Source of the DNA: Tepidibacter hydrothermalis
GTDB taxonomy: Bacteria; Bacillota; Clostridia; Peptostreptococcales; Peptostreptococcaceae
Length of the DNA: 64,000 nt
Assembly: GCF_029542625.1 (NCBI RefSeq)
Contig: NZ_CP120733.1
Location: 1,674,001 to 1,738,000 of the forward strand
Direction: 5' to 3'
In this document: positions 36,920 to 45,960 of the stretch, piece by piece
Layout: every line of letters starts with the position of its first letter
Position numbering within the stretch: the stretch's first letter is position 1
The notes under the pieces: generated by a model
Seen by the model: only the letters and a program-made list of their open reading frames with translations
Told to the model about the DNA's origin: nothing
The model's database searches: none
Made by a program: the position numbers and the translations under genes

Positions 36920-38098
36920 TCATTTGATTCTAGCAAGGATAGATAATACATCAATTAGCAATCTTACGCTTTTGCTTGTTCCATCAGTAGAACCTAAACT
37001 TAGTATGATCACAGTGTCACTGGTTTTATCATAAAACATCTGAGTACCGAATACTCCCATATGTCCAGTTACATTAGGTAGATATTTCAACATAGGGAAG
37101 TATTCTTCGAAGTGATACTCAATAACTCCAAGTCCGTAATACATACCGTTCATATACTTTTGGTTAAAAGTATACATGTTATCAAGCGTTTCCTTACTAA
37201 CTAATTTATACTTGTTAAGTGCTCTAGAAAACTTACATAAATCAGATAAAGTTGATACTACACCACCGCCACTCCAGTCTGCACTAAGACTTTTATATGT
37301 GTGAATTTTCTTACCTTCAAAATAAAGTTCATTAAGTTTCTTTTCTGGATTTTTTGGTGTTGAATAAAACATAAGATATGAATCATTCATTCCAATAGGA
37401 TCAAATATCATTTCGTGAAGATTTTCATGAAATGATTTGCCGGTTGCAGATTCAACAATCAGTCCTAGTAAAATATATCCTGTATCCGAATAATGCATCT
37501 TTTGACCTGGAGATGATACAGCCTTCTGATTATTTTTAGTAAATTTAACAAGGTCTAAAGGAGTCCAGAGTTTGTCGGGTTTCTCTATCATTAATTCTCT
37601 CATATTAGGGCCACTAGTGACAGGGTCTTCAAAATAATCAGCCACACCGCTTGTGTGATTTAGAAGTTGTTTTATTGTAACTTTATACTTATAATCTATT
37701 CCTTTATATACAAAAATGTCCTCAATAACTTTATCATCCAGATATTTAGTAATTGGGTCATTAATATTAAGTACATTTCTTTCTTCTAGCATATTAACAA
37801 GTGTTGCAGTAAAAATCTTACCTATGCTGGCTGTATGGAAAGATTGATCATCTTCTATAGGAACTCCATGACTTAAACCTGAAGTAAAATTATGTGAAAA
37901 TTCTAACTGTGAAGACTCGATTCGTAAAAGACCATTAGGTATAGTTTCGTTCTTATCAACTTTCTTTTCTAAAGATTCTTGAATTAGTGAAATTGCCTGG
38001 TCTTTAGCAAGTGGTCTAGTTTTTAAATAGATCATTACCACTATACAAATAATAACAATTGCAATTATTACTCCAAGAAATAATAATAATTTTTTCAT
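36920..38098 (-). CDS. Serine beta-lactamase-like (class C/AmpH) hydrolase, membrane-anchored
   Basis: The protein has 392 residues. One N-terminal membrane helix (about 4-24) anchors an outside domain. The catalytic motifs are SIGK (Ser91-Lys94) and YSD (Tyr203, with Asp in place of the usual Asn), with a late HMG triad position. The family includes D-aminopeptidases, esterases and penicillin-binding relatives. Beta-lactam resistance cannot be assumed. AGAGGTGG precedes the ATG. The divergent PadR gene probably controls it. Confidence 0.86.
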   Translation of the reverse strand: MKKLLLFLGVIIAIVIICIVVMIYLKTRPLAKDQAISLIQESLEKKVDKNETIPNGLLRIESSQLEFSHNFTSGLSHGVPIEDDQSFHTASIGKIFTATLVNMLEERNVLNINDPITKYLDDKVIEDIFVYKGIDYKYKVTIKQLLNHTSGVADYFEDPVTSGPNMRELMIEKPDKLWTPLDLVKFTKNNQKAVSSPGQKMHYSDTGYILLGLIVESATGKSFHENLHEMIFDPIGMNDSYLMFYSTPKNPEKKLNELYFEGKKIHTYKSLSADWSGGGVVSTLSDLCKFSRALNKYKLVSKETLDNMYTFNQKYMNGMYYGLGVIEYHFEEYFPMLKYLPNVTGHMGVFGTQMFYDKTSDTVIILSLGSTDGTSKSVRLLIDVLSILARIK

Positions 38099-38120
38099 AC
38101 TTCCACCTCTTTCTAATAGA

Positions 38121-38220
38121 TATATTACTATTAGTAACAGTATATGCTACCAATAGTAATATATGTGATTTTGATTGTCAATAGAATTTGACAAAACAAT
38201 TGTAGATATATTACTATAAG
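38121..38220. promoter_or_regulatory. PadR operator region between divergent genes
   Basis: ATATTACTATT (38122-38132) and AATAGTAATAT (38152-38162) form an 11-bp inverted repeat with a 19-base centre. A further ATATATTACTATA lies at 38206-38218, within the PadR promoter, which has TTGACA at 38188-38193 and TACTAT at 38212-38217. PadR proteins typically bind such ATAT-rich repeats and autoregulate. Confidence 0.65.
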
Positions 38221-38246
38221 ATATATGTTAGAGGAGGATTAAGAAA

Positions 38247-38780
38247 ATGGAATATGTAATTCTGGGGATGTTAATGATTAAGCCACTTACTATTTATGAA
38301 ATGAATTCGGCTTTTAAAAGTAGCATCTCACTGTTTTATAGTGCAAGTTATGGTAGTATTCAAAGTGCTGTAAAGAAACTCGTTAAAAATAACTTAGTAG
38401 AATTTGAGGAAAAAGTTGAGAAGGGAAGAAATAAGAAAGTTTATTATGTCCTTAAAGAAGGGAAAGAAGCTTTCTTCAAATGGATGTTTGAAGAGATTCC
38501 GCTAAACAAGTTGGAGGTAACAGCTTTATCTAAGCTTCATTTTTTAGGTTTAGTAATACAGGATGAAGGCAAGAAACAAATTCTTAAGAACATAATCTCT
38601 CAGATTGAATTAGGAGAGAAGGAACTATTAAATCTAAATAAAGAATTGGAGCAAATAGAAGTAGACCAAGCTTATAGTGAAATATTAAAATATCAGTTAA
38701 AGACAGTTGATTATGGAATAGGATCTCACAGTTTTTCAAAACAATGGTTTAAAGAAATATTAGAGGAACTTGAAAAATAA
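38247..38780 (+). CDS. PadR family transcriptional regulator
   Basis: The protein has 177 residues. The winged helix (about 1-85) begins MEYVILGMLMIKPLTIYEMNSAFKSSISLFYSASYGSIQSAVKKLVKNNLV, the PadR signature, and is followed by VEKGRNKKVYYVLKEGKEAF. The C-terminal helical dimer domain is the Vir_act_alpha_C type. GAGGAGGA precedes the ATG. It diverges from the serine hydrolase, its likely target. Confidence 0.88.
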   Translation: MEYVILGMLMIKPLTIYEMNSAFKSSISLFYSASYGSIQSAVKKLVKNNLVEFEEKVEKGRNKKVYYVLKEGKEAFFKWMFEEIPLNKLEVTALSKLHFLGLVIQDEGKKQILKNIISQIELGEKELLNLNKELEQIEVDQAYSEILKYQLKTVDYGIGSHSFSKQWFKEILEELEK

Positions 38781-38884
38781 GCATTAAATTGTTTGAAGTA
38801 TCAAAGAAGTGAACAATTTAATGAAAAAAAACATAGGTTATCTAAGGTTATATGAAAACTAAAAATAGTCTTTATGATGTGTAC

Positions 38885-38951
38885 GCTGAACCGTAACATA
38901 GATAACGGCGGTTTTTTGGAGATATGTTTCCACATACTATGCATGTGGAGT
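38885..38951 (+). repeat. R2 motif with extended tail
   Basis: CTGAACCGTAACATAGATAA, then GGCGG, T6, GGAGATATGTTTCCACATAC and ATGCATGTGGAG. The tail CACATACTATGCATGTG can fold back. It matches 39626-39692 almost throughout. No gene is seen from 38781 to 39446, apart from unrecognised debris around 39330-39430. Confidence 0.5.
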
Positions 38952-39446
38952 GCTGACCACTGCTAAAGTTGATTAAATAGGTGTGATGGTTGATGTATGT
39001 GAATATAAGGTTTTAAGAGTAGAATGATATTAACATGAAATATAAACGTTACTAATGCAATACTTGTCGAAAGTTTAGCGAGGTTGAGGATTTTTCAGAC
39101 GTTCGGGAAAACATAAATTATAGGATAGTGTTGCCTTCTGATGATGTTAGTATAAAGTTCTGGAATATTCTTGGTTTCTACTAGGTTAGTTAAATGAAAG
39201 AAAATAAGTAATATGAACATAGTTAATTACTAAAGTTGTATAAATTACTCTTACAATTTAATTGATTGTGGGAGTAATTTTTTTGTAGAAGTTGGAGGAA
39301 ATGTACCTCAGTCTATGTTTATATTTATAAGCGATTTGAATATGTTGAATATTTGAATGAAACAGGAATGATTGAGTTAATTATGGAAGATGGATTTCTT
39401 AAATATAAAAAGGGTTTAAGGATAGGTTGATATAAAAGATGAAATG

Positions 39447-39556
39447 GACAAGTTATGCTTGTACCACTAATGGGGGACACCACAACAAGAATGAGTTATA
39501 CTTAAAATAACTATCTGCTTGGTAAAGAAGGAGACTTTTAGCCGCCTTCTTTTTTA
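39447..39556 (+). repeat. R1 structured repeat, copy 9
   Basis: Head ACAAGTTATGCTTGT, TGGGGGACACCACA, tail GAAGGAGACTTTTAGCCGCCTTC with T6. The second R2 with extended tail follows at 39626-39692 (ATGAACTATATCATAAATAA). Confidence 0.72.
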
Positions 39557-39891
39557 CATTTATTAAATTATATGAAGAAGTTGAAATGTATAAAACATTA
39601 ATAAGTAGCATTTGGAATTAATAGATATGAACTATATCATAAATAAAGGTGGCTTTTGGAGATATGTTTCCACATATACTATGCATGTTGAGTATGTTTC
39701 GAAGTTAGTTAGAAAGCAAAGGTCAACTGTATCTACTATTAGAATACAAAAATTATTGAATAAGTATTTTCAATGAGTATTGAAAGATACCCCTTTTTCT
39801 TTATTTTTAAGAATATGTGTTAATAGAATACTTTATCTTTACCAAAGTAAACCTGAGTTCTTTTAGAGAAAAAGCTATTAAATTTTTTAAC

Positions 39892-40215
39892 CTACCAAGA
39901 TGTTATTACTTCATTGCTTTCAGATCCATAACCCTTAACTACAAAACCACTTTTATGAGCATGTTCATTTATTGCTATCAGAATATCTTTTCTAAAGAGT
40001 GAAATAGCACTAGAGATCTCCCTATGATTGTTTTTACGATAGAAATATTCTTTAAAGATAATGAAATTTAACCTATCTAACTTCTTTATTATAAAAATAT
40101 TGCCTTCATATTCGCCTGAACGAATATTTTGGTCAACTATAAAATCATAAATTGCATCATAAAATTCTTGATCTGATATCTTATCTTGTAAAAATTCAGC
40201 TAATATTTCTTTCAT
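39892..40215 (-). CDS. Hypothetical immunity-type protein
   Basis: The protein has 107 residues, starting MKEILAEFLQDKISDQEFYDAIYDFIVDQ and ending in KSGFVVKGYGSESNEVITSW. It is a helical start with a mixed C-terminus, and the family is not recognised. GGAG lies eight bases before the ATG. It follows the DUF7660 gene on the same strand with 46 bases between, so the two form a small operon. This is the only intact minus-strand pair inside the array. Confidence 0.6.
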   Translation of the reverse strand: MKEILAEFLQDKISDQEFYDAIYDFIVDQNIRSGEYEGNIFIIKKLDRLNFIIFKEYFYRKNNHREISSAISLFRKDILIAINEHAHKSGFVVKGYGSESNEVITSW

Positions 40216-40261
40216 ATTTAATCTCCAATCTTTACTTAACCTAATTTATCTTTAATATAGT

Positions 40262-40531
40262 TTATTCATAGATTTTTCCCATATAGATTATTTGAGCACA
40301 CCTTTTCCATTGATTATTAGGTTTTTTATAAAATTCTAATCCGTTTTTTGAACATTTCCCCCATGAACAAGCTGAATCTAAAAAATCTTCAATAGTGTTG
40401 TTTTGCCATTCATCATTAGTTTTATTATATCTACTATTTATTCTATCTTTTGTTAATGCTTCAATAAAGTCTATAAATGTGTCTTCATCTTCAACTTCAC
40501 TTAATAATTCAAATAATGTTCTTTCTTTCAA
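40262..40531 (-). CDS. DUF7660-like protein, intact
   Basis: The protein has 89 residues from a TTG start at 40531 that follows GAGGTG; the open frame runs on to 40690, but that part is a translated IS3 relic. LFELLSEVEDEDTFIDFIEALTKDR, NDEWQNNTIEDFLDSACSWGKC and NQWKRCAQIIYMGKIYE are the shared blocks of this small family and match the broken copy at 32296. The function is unknown; immunity is inferred from context. Confidence 0.72.
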   Translation of the reverse strand: MKERTLFELLSEVEDEDTFIDFIEALTKDRINSRYNKTNDEWQNNTIEDFLDSACSWGKCSKNGLEFYKKPNNQWKRCAQIIYMGKIYE

Positions 40532-40556
40532 GTATATCACCTCACTATATATAATA

Positions 40557-40683
40557 TTATCAATAAATAGCCTATTTGAGCGGGTTTGTTTTTTAAAATT
40601 TAAAAGTAGATAAATATACAAGAGAAGGATATATTTTTTTCTGTTATAAAATAGCTCAATATATTTAATTAAAAGAATATATA
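40557..40683 (-). pseudogene. IS3-family right end, mutated
   Basis: The minus strand reads IKYIELFYNRKKYILLLYIY then LLLNFKKQTRSNRLFID, a drifted copy of the same C-terminus seen at 12906 and 23743, cut at the same codon. Its promoter-side end lies directly against the DUF7660 start region. Confidence 0.6.
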
Positions 40684-40685
40684 TA

Positions 40686-40796
40686 GACAAGTTGTGTTTG
40701 TATCAAAACCGAGATATACCCCCAACAGGAATATATTATATTTAAAATAACTATCTGCCTATACATGAAGAAGATTTAGAATTGCCGTCTTTTTTA
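40686..40796 (+). repeat. R1 structured repeat, copy 10
   Basis: Head ACAAGTTGTGTTTGT keeps pairing by G-U. The second hairpin is weak (GAGATATACCCC). The tail is GAAGAAGATTTAGAATTGCCGTC with T6. It is the most drifted full-length copy. Confidence 0.6.
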
Positions 40797-40948
40797 TTGA
40801 AGTATATGAATATATTAACGAAACTTAATATAAATGTAAATGGGTGATTAGTATTGTGGTAAAATACATTTATATATATTTAGGTTCGTGAATGTTATAG
40901 CTATTTGTAATAATTTGATATTAATATATTAAGAAAAAGGTGAAAAAG

Positions 40949-41500
40949 ATGAAGAATTTTTATGTAGAAATGTTAAGTTTACTAAAGGATAAAATAAGTA
41001 TAATGACTATCTGGGATCAGATAAATAATATAGAAGAGCAAATAAGGATAGTAGAAACTTATTATGTAGGGGAACAAACTATTATTATAGTATCGATAGA
41101 TAAAAAAATAGTAAACTCAAAGCGATTGGGGTATGTATCATTACTAAAGAGGCTTATATGTTCTGATAATGAATGGAGATTTTCGGATATTGATGTGAAA
41201 AATGAAAAGGAATTAATTGAGGTAGATAATATTATATGGGAGTATTTAATTGATTATGAGCCTATAGAATTTAATTACGATACATTTATAGATAAGATTC
41301 TATTTGATTATAAATATTGTATAAAAACAAGAGAAGAATATAGAGAAAATTCAGATTTAATAAGAGCTGTTTTAAAAAATCAAATAATTAATAAAAAAAT
41401 TATTAATGGAATTCAGCTCATAGATAATTGGAATGAATATGAGTATTTTATCGAAACAGAAAAGAAGTACATATTATATTCTTGGAATACCTCAGCATAG
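40949..41500 (+). CDS. Hypothetical immunity-type protein
   Basis: The protein has 183 residues from the ATG at 40949 (AAAAAGGTG upstream). It contains QINNIEEQIRIVETYYVGEQTIIIVSIDKK, an EWRFSDIDVKNEKELIEVDNIIWEYL segment and helical repeats at the end (IDKILFDYKYCIKTREEYRENSDLIRAVLKNQ). The family is not recognised. It ends just before an IS3 end remnant. Confidence 0.6.
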   Translation: MKNFYVEMLSLLKDKISIMTIWDQINNIEEQIRIVETYYVGEQTIIIVSIDKKIVNSKRLGYVSLLKRLICSDNEWRFSDIDVKNEKELIEVDNIIWEYLIDYEPIEFNYDTFIDKILFDYKYCIKTREEYRENSDLIRAVLKNQIINKKIINGIQLIDNWNEYEYFIETEKKYILYSWNTSA

Positions 41501-41646
41501 TTTTAATTTAATAGTAGTAAATCCAATATATTACAAAAACAAAGGACGAGATAAAAATATATCTTTTTCCATAGTACTATATCAAAGAATGGGGTTAGTT
41601 AACTGTATTATTATCAACATATATAAGATTACATTGGACTAAATTT

Positions 41647-41690
41647 GTTTAAGTAGAGACAATAAATAGTCTATTTCTGAGGGTTCAGAT
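41647..41690. repeat. IS3-type end remnant
   Basis: TTTAAGTAGAGACAATAAAT and AGTCTATTTCTGAGGGTTCAG match 8202-8253, the same shortened form. R1 copy 11 begins 26 bases later. Confidence 0.5.
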
Positions 41691-41715
41691 TTTCAAATGT
41701 ATTAAGAAAAAAATG

Positions 41716-41830
41716 GACAAGTAATGCTTGTACCACTAATGGGGGACACCACAACAAGAATACACTGTAGATATGAAAAATAATTACCTGCGTATTAATA
41801 TGAAAGAGGATGTTAAAACATTCTCTTTTC
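41716..41830 (+). repeat. R1 structured repeat, copy 11
   Basis: Head ACAAGTAATGCTTGT, TGGGGGACACCACA, tail AGAGGATGTTAAAACATTCTCT with T4 (type b). Confidence 0.72.
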
Positions 41831-41904
41831 TTATTGCACAAATATACAATATATACCAGAAGATCCTACAGTATGGTAAAATATATATAGAAATAAATTG
41901 AATT

Positions 41905-42049
41905 TATATATGTTAAGAATATTGATTTTAGATTGATTACACTGGAAAATCCTATTATATCTATAATGGGAAGTTGAATAAATACTTAATTCATGAGTTT
42001 CGGGAATACAGTAGTTATGTGCAACAATTTGTTGATGAGATTTTATAAT
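41905..42049 (+). pseudogene. C-terminal fragment ahead of the HEAT gene
   Basis: It reads YNGKLNKYLIHEFREYSSYV then QQFVDEIL and a stop at 42047. It has no start and is not recognised. It ends nine bases before the GTG of the HEAT gene. Confidence 0.35.
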
Positions 42050-42057
42050 ATAAGAAG

Positions 42058-42765
42058 GTGAATACAATAAAAAGCAATCTAAAACAACTTAGAAATAGGG
42101 GATATATAGAGGATAAAGATTTATTAATTTACAAGAAGTGTACGAAAAAAGAGTTAATTCAATTATTAAAATCTAAAGTTCCTGTAGAAAGGACTATAGC
42201 TGCAAAATTATTGGGAAATTATAAAGATGAAGAAACTATGACTTCTCTTATTGAATCTCTAACAATAGAAAAAAAGCTATATACAAAGATTGCTATTACA
42301 GAATCAATCAGTTTATTTGGTGAAAAAGTTAGCCAACTGTTAGTAAAATATTTAGGCAAAATTGGAACCAATCAACACAAAGTACTTCCAGATAAACCAT
42401 TTAATAAAAATAATTACCCACTACCTAGAGATATAGTTGCTAGAACTATATGTAAAATAGGTGTGCCTGCACTTAATCAACTAAAAAAATGTTTACATAA
42501 TGGAGAATATGGACAAATAATTGAAGCAATTGATGCTATAGGTTTTATATCTTACTATAACAGTAATGATGCATGTTTTAATGATATCATTGAATTGTTT
42601 GTTGAGTATAAAAATGATGATTTAATAATGTGGAAGTTACTTCGATCTTTACAGGCATTTCCAAATGAGAAATCAATAGAAATATTAAGAGAATATTCTA
42701 ATTCAAAGGTTAAACAACTTCAATGGGAATCAAAAAGAAGCTTAAAACAAATACAGAGAGATTAA
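42058..42765 (+). CDS. HEAT-repeat protein
   Basis: The protein has 235 residues from a GTG start with only AAGAAG before it. Helical pairs of HEAT type are visible at about 35-65 (SKVPVERTIAAKLLGNYKDEETMTSLIESL), 70-100, 125-155 (PRDIVARTICKIGVPALNQLKKCL) and 190-230. HEAT-repeat proteins in toxin-immunity arrays are thought to act as binding scaffolds. No catalytic motif is seen. Confidence 0.75.
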   Translation: MNTIKSNLKQLRNRGYIEDKDLLIYKKCTKKELIQLLKSKVPVERTIAAKLLGNYKDEETMTSLIESLTIEKKLYTKIAITESISLFGEKVSQLLVKYLGKIGTNQHKVLPDKPFNKNNYPLPRDIVARTICKIGVPALNQLKKCLHNGEYGQIIEAIDAIGFISYYNSNDACFNDIIELFVEYKNDDLIMWKLLRSLQAFPNEKSIEILREYSNSKVKQLQWESKRSLKQIQRD

Positions 42766-42855
42766 AGCAATTTGTATTGTTAAGCACTATTTTATTATAA
42801 AGCTTGTCATTATTCATAAAACTATATATAAATATTAATAATTAAAGGAGCAAGT

Positions 42856-43314
42856 ATGAATATTGAAAAAGAAATAAAGAAATTAAAAGACAACCGCTTT
42901 ATGAGAACAAATGAAGAATTTGAATTGTTTGAGGAGGCTTTAGCAAACGTAGGAGATTATGGAAATATACAAAATATAAAAGATTTATGTGATGTATTAT
43001 TTGACGACACTGAATTTTATGAGGTTATGTATGGAATTATTCATACTATTGATTATTTGGGAGAAAACAGTATAGAGGAATCACTATTTATACAAGGAAA
43101 AACAATTCCAAGCATGCTACCTCAAGCAAGCGAGTGGGCGAAAATTTTACAATGTAGAATTTTAAATCATGATGAATATCGTAAAATTTATGGAAAAATA
43201 TTATTAGACTTGGATATTGAAACAAGAAAAACAATTATTAAATTATTAAAAGATATTAAGAACGAAAATTTAGTTTTATTTGAGAGAAAAGTTAATGAAA
43301 TAATTAACTTTTAA
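42856..43314 (+). CDS. Imm30 family immunity-type protein
   Basis: The protein has 152 residues, a typical length. IKDLCDVLFDDTEFYEVMYGIIHTIDYLG, the central MLPQASEWAKILQCRILNHDEYRKIYGKIL and the helical tail are the Imm30 blocks. Imm30 proteins occur in polymorphic-toxin immunity clusters. AAAGGAG precedes the ATG. It follows the HEAT gene by 90 bases. Confidence 0.78.
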   Translation: MNIEKEIKKLKDNRFMRTNEEFELFEEALANVGDYGNIQNIKDLCDVLFDDTEFYEVMYGIIHTIDYLGENSIEESLFIQGKTIPSMLPQASEWAKILQCRILNHDEYRKIYGKILLDLDIETRKTIIKLLKDIKNENLVLFERKVNEIINF

Positions 43315-43456
43315 TTATTTATATTCTTATTAGGCTAATAATTAAAAACTCGATTTTACTGTTGGATATATTGATTACAACAAATTACTTAACGAAGGGG
43401 GAGAGATTTAGTGAGAGTTTAGGGCTTATAATAGACTATATCACTAAATACAAATA

Positions 43457-44005
43457 ATGTTTAAAAGAATAATAGATGAAGATATTGAATTGAGAATCTT
43501 AGAAGAGAAACATACTGAAGAAGATTACTTATTAATTGATAAGAATAGAGATTATTTAAGACAATGGCTACCTTGGTTGGATAGTATACAGAGTTGTGAA
43601 GATGTCAACAAATTTATTAAATCATGTCTTGAACAGTTTTCTAAGAATGAAGATTTTACAGTAGGTATATGGTATAGAGGTGATTTTGCAGGTGTCATTG
43701 GATATAATGAACTGAATTTGGGTCATAAAAAAGCTAATATTGGATATTGGTTAGGGGCTGAATTTACTGGCCTTGGCATCATGACAAGAACTTGTAAAGC
43801 TATGGTTAATTATGCTTTTTCGGAGTTGGGCTTACATAGGGTTGAAATAAGGTGTGCAGAAGAGAATTTAAAAAGTAGGGCAATACCAGAGCGATTAGCT
43901 TTTAAGAATGAAGGTGTATTAAGAGATGCAGAATGGCTATATGATCATTATGTAAGTCATGTTGTTTATAGTATATTAGATACTGAATGGAATATTTCTA
44001 AGTAA
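43457..44005 (+). CDS. GNAT N-acetyltransferase, RimL/YdaF-like
   Basis: The protein has 182 residues. DYLRQWLPWLDSIQS is the typical N-terminal block of ribosomal-protein-serine acetyltransferases. GVIGYNELNLGHKKANIGYWLGAEFTGLGIMTRTCKAMVNYAF carries the acetyl-CoA loop, and LHRVEIRCAEENLKSRAIPERLAFKNEGVLRDAEW the rest. The substrate is unknown. It is the only clear enzyme inside the immunity array. No strong ribosome site precedes the ATG. Confidence 0.86.
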   Translation: MFKRIIDEDIELRILEEKHTEEDYLLIDKNRDYLRQWLPWLDSIQSCEDVNKFIKSCLEQFSKNEDFTVGIWYRGDFAGVIGYNELNLGHKKANIGYWLGAEFTGLGIMTRTCKAMVNYAFSELGLHRVEIRCAEENLKSRAIPERLAFKNEGVLRDAEWLYDHYVSHVVYSILDTEWNISK

Positions 44006-44174
44006 TTGAAATAAGTTGAATGTTACCTAATTTGTAATTGATTTTTAGTTATATTTGTATAAAATTCACTTTGAACTATCCATATTTAGGCAATTGTGCT
44101 ATGAGCTTTGCCATGGCTTTTATTGGTGTAGAATATATAGAATTGATTTGAGTATAGAACTGTTAGAAAAAAGG

Positions 44175-44286
44175 GACAAGTTATACTTGTACCACTAATG
44201 GGGCACACCTCAACAAGAATGCATTTTACATTAAAAAATAACTATCTGCTTATTTAGGAAGGAGACTTACAGTCACCTTCTTTATA
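44175..44286 (+). repeat. R1 structured repeat, copy 12
   Basis: Head ACAAGTTATACTTGT, GGGGCACACCTC, AATGCATTTTACATT, tail GAAGGAGACTTACAGTCACCTTC with T3. It is preceded at about 44105 by the TTTGCCATGGCTTTT block. Confidence 0.75.
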
Positions 44287-44752
44287 TATTTCAATATACT
44301 CATATATTTTAATATATAGATCATTAATAATAAAATTAGTAGAAATACAAATATTTTTTATGAGCAAAGTAGTAATAATTAGAGCTGCTGTTTTTATTCC
44401 ATATATCTGCAAAATTACATATAAATGAAAAAGTGTGATTTATATTATGGTAAAATATAGATATATATTTATTTTTAATATATTACATAATCTCTATGAT
44501 CCAAAGCTTGGATTATTAATTAATGTAGCAAAAACTAAATGTTTAGATGTTGAAGAACAGAAATTTATTTTTAATGGAATTAAATAATTATTAAGACAAC
44601 AAAGAAATAAGGTTTTACAATTAAGTGAGATTAAAGGGAGAAAAAGTTTAGGTTTGGATAATATTGTGGAATAACTTTGAAGGGGAAAAAAATATATAAT
44701 TGATAGATAAGGATATATAAATAAATAGAATGTTATGTGAGGAAGATAGATT
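44287..44752 (+). other. Spacer with immunity-gene debris
   Basis: A tail reading DPKLGLLINVAKTKCLDVEE then QKFIFNGIK ends at about 44587. No intact gene is visible. Confidence 0.35.
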
Positions 44753-45109
44753 ATGGTTTCGATCTTTGAATTAGTAGAAGAAATTAAAAATTATAAGATT
44801 AAAAATAAAAATTTAATTGTTTGTCTAGAGGCTAACAATTTAAGAGTTGTAGCTATGGCAATGTTCAAAATAATAGAGAGAAATTATTGTAATAAGAGAA
44901 TTGTTGATAGATTAGCCCAACTCGGCAAGCTTTTAAAGAACAATAAGTTTATTGGACCGTGGCAGTTTGGACATGCAGCTATAGCCACATTATCATTTTT
45001 AGACAATAAAGATGCAAAAACTATGTTCAATGAACTTTTTGAGAGTTTAAATGAAACAGATAAATTTTTAGTAGAGAATTTTATTAAATCGGAACCATAT
45101 AAAGAATAA
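44753..45109 (+). CDS. Small helical hypothetical protein
   Basis: The protein has 118 residues: IFELVEEIKNYKIKNKNLIVCLEANNLRVVAMAMFKIIERNYCNKRIVDRLAQLG, then GPWQFGHAAIATLSFLDNKDAKTMFNELFESL. This looks like two or three HEAT-like helical pairs. AGGAAG precedes the ATG. Immunity role is inferred from context only. Confidence 0.62.
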   Translation: MVSIFELVEEIKNYKIKNKNLIVCLEANNLRVVAMAMFKIIERNYCNKRIVDRLAQLGKLLKNNKFIGPWQFGHAAIATLSFLDNKDAKTMFNELFESLNETDKFLVENFIKSEPYKE

Positions 45110-45329
45110 ACAGTTCTTGTGGGATTGTACTGAAAAAATAATTCAAGGTATAGATAATAGTGACTAGTGAATAGAAAAATAGCAGACTTTCATAATCTAG
45201 TGGTAACAGGAAATGAAACTGTTGCTACTATTAGTATTTAGATACAGTTTTTTATCTAAGGGGATGTGTGAAACTGCTACGGAAGTAAGGGAAGCTAAAT
45301 CATTAGTTGGTAAAGGAGAGATGTGAAAT

Positions 45330-45788
45330 ATGAAAGAATTTGAGGAATATTTTAGTGAAACTCAAGCAGATATGATATCAATATGCTTAGAATATGTTAA
45401 GAATAGAGCCGAAAAAGTATATGTATATGCTTCGTGTGAAGGAGATGTCATTTCTAGTAGCTTTTTTTACAAAATAAATAATATGTATGTAAAAAAGCAT
45501 AATTTGAATGATGCTATTGATGGAGGTGAAGAAAGATACGATGTATCCACTGAACGTCAATTTGCAGTATTAGATATTATTAATGAAGATATCGAAAATA
45601 TTAAAAAATTGTGTATAGAATATGATAGAGATATGCCAACAGAGTTTAAAATGATTTATGATGTACAAAAAAATGGTTTGAAAGCAGAATATAAGTATGA
45701 TTTAGTTTACTCTAACGATCCAGTCAAAACTGCTAATCACATTGGGTTGGAGTGGTTTGAAGAAATTAAGTCAAAAAATAATAGCTAA
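45330..45788 (+). CDS. YezG/DUF600-like immunity-type protein
   Basis: The protein has 152 residues. AEKVYVYASCEGDVISSSFFYKINN resembles the first sheet of the YezG family, and MPTEFKMIYDVQKNGLKAEYKYDLVYSNDPVKT with GLEWFEEIK its C-terminal part. YezG is the immunity partner of the B. subtilis LXG toxin YeeF. The match is by eye and distant. AAAGGAGAG precedes the ATG. Confidence 0.6.
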   Translation: MKEFEEYFSETQADMISICLEYVKNRAEKVYVYASCEGDVISSSFFYKINNMYVKKHNLNDAIDGGEERYDVSTERQFAVLDIINEDIENIKKLCIEYDRDMPTEFKMIYDVQKNGLKAEYKYDLVYSNDPVKTANHIGLEWFEEIKSKNNS

Positions 45789-45960
45789 GTTATTTATCAG
45801 AGGGAAGTATATGTTACTATAGAGCCTAATACTAGCATTCGTGTTCTATACTGAAAAGTAGACTGATAGTATTTACAATTACTTCATTGTATCGTACAAC
45901 TGCTTTTTCATTTATAAGAATTACTATTTTGTGGTAAAACTTTTAAAGGAGAGTGAGTGG

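Noticed and set aside
36920-38098. True beta-lactamase conferring resistance
   Set aside because: The serine motif is present but the second motif is YSD rather than YSN, and the protein is anchored with a family of broad peptidase/esterase roles. Resistance cannot be concluded.
41433-41642. Open frame overlapping the end of the 40949 gene
   Set aside because: No ribosome site, overlaps a better gene and runs into the IS3 end remnant.
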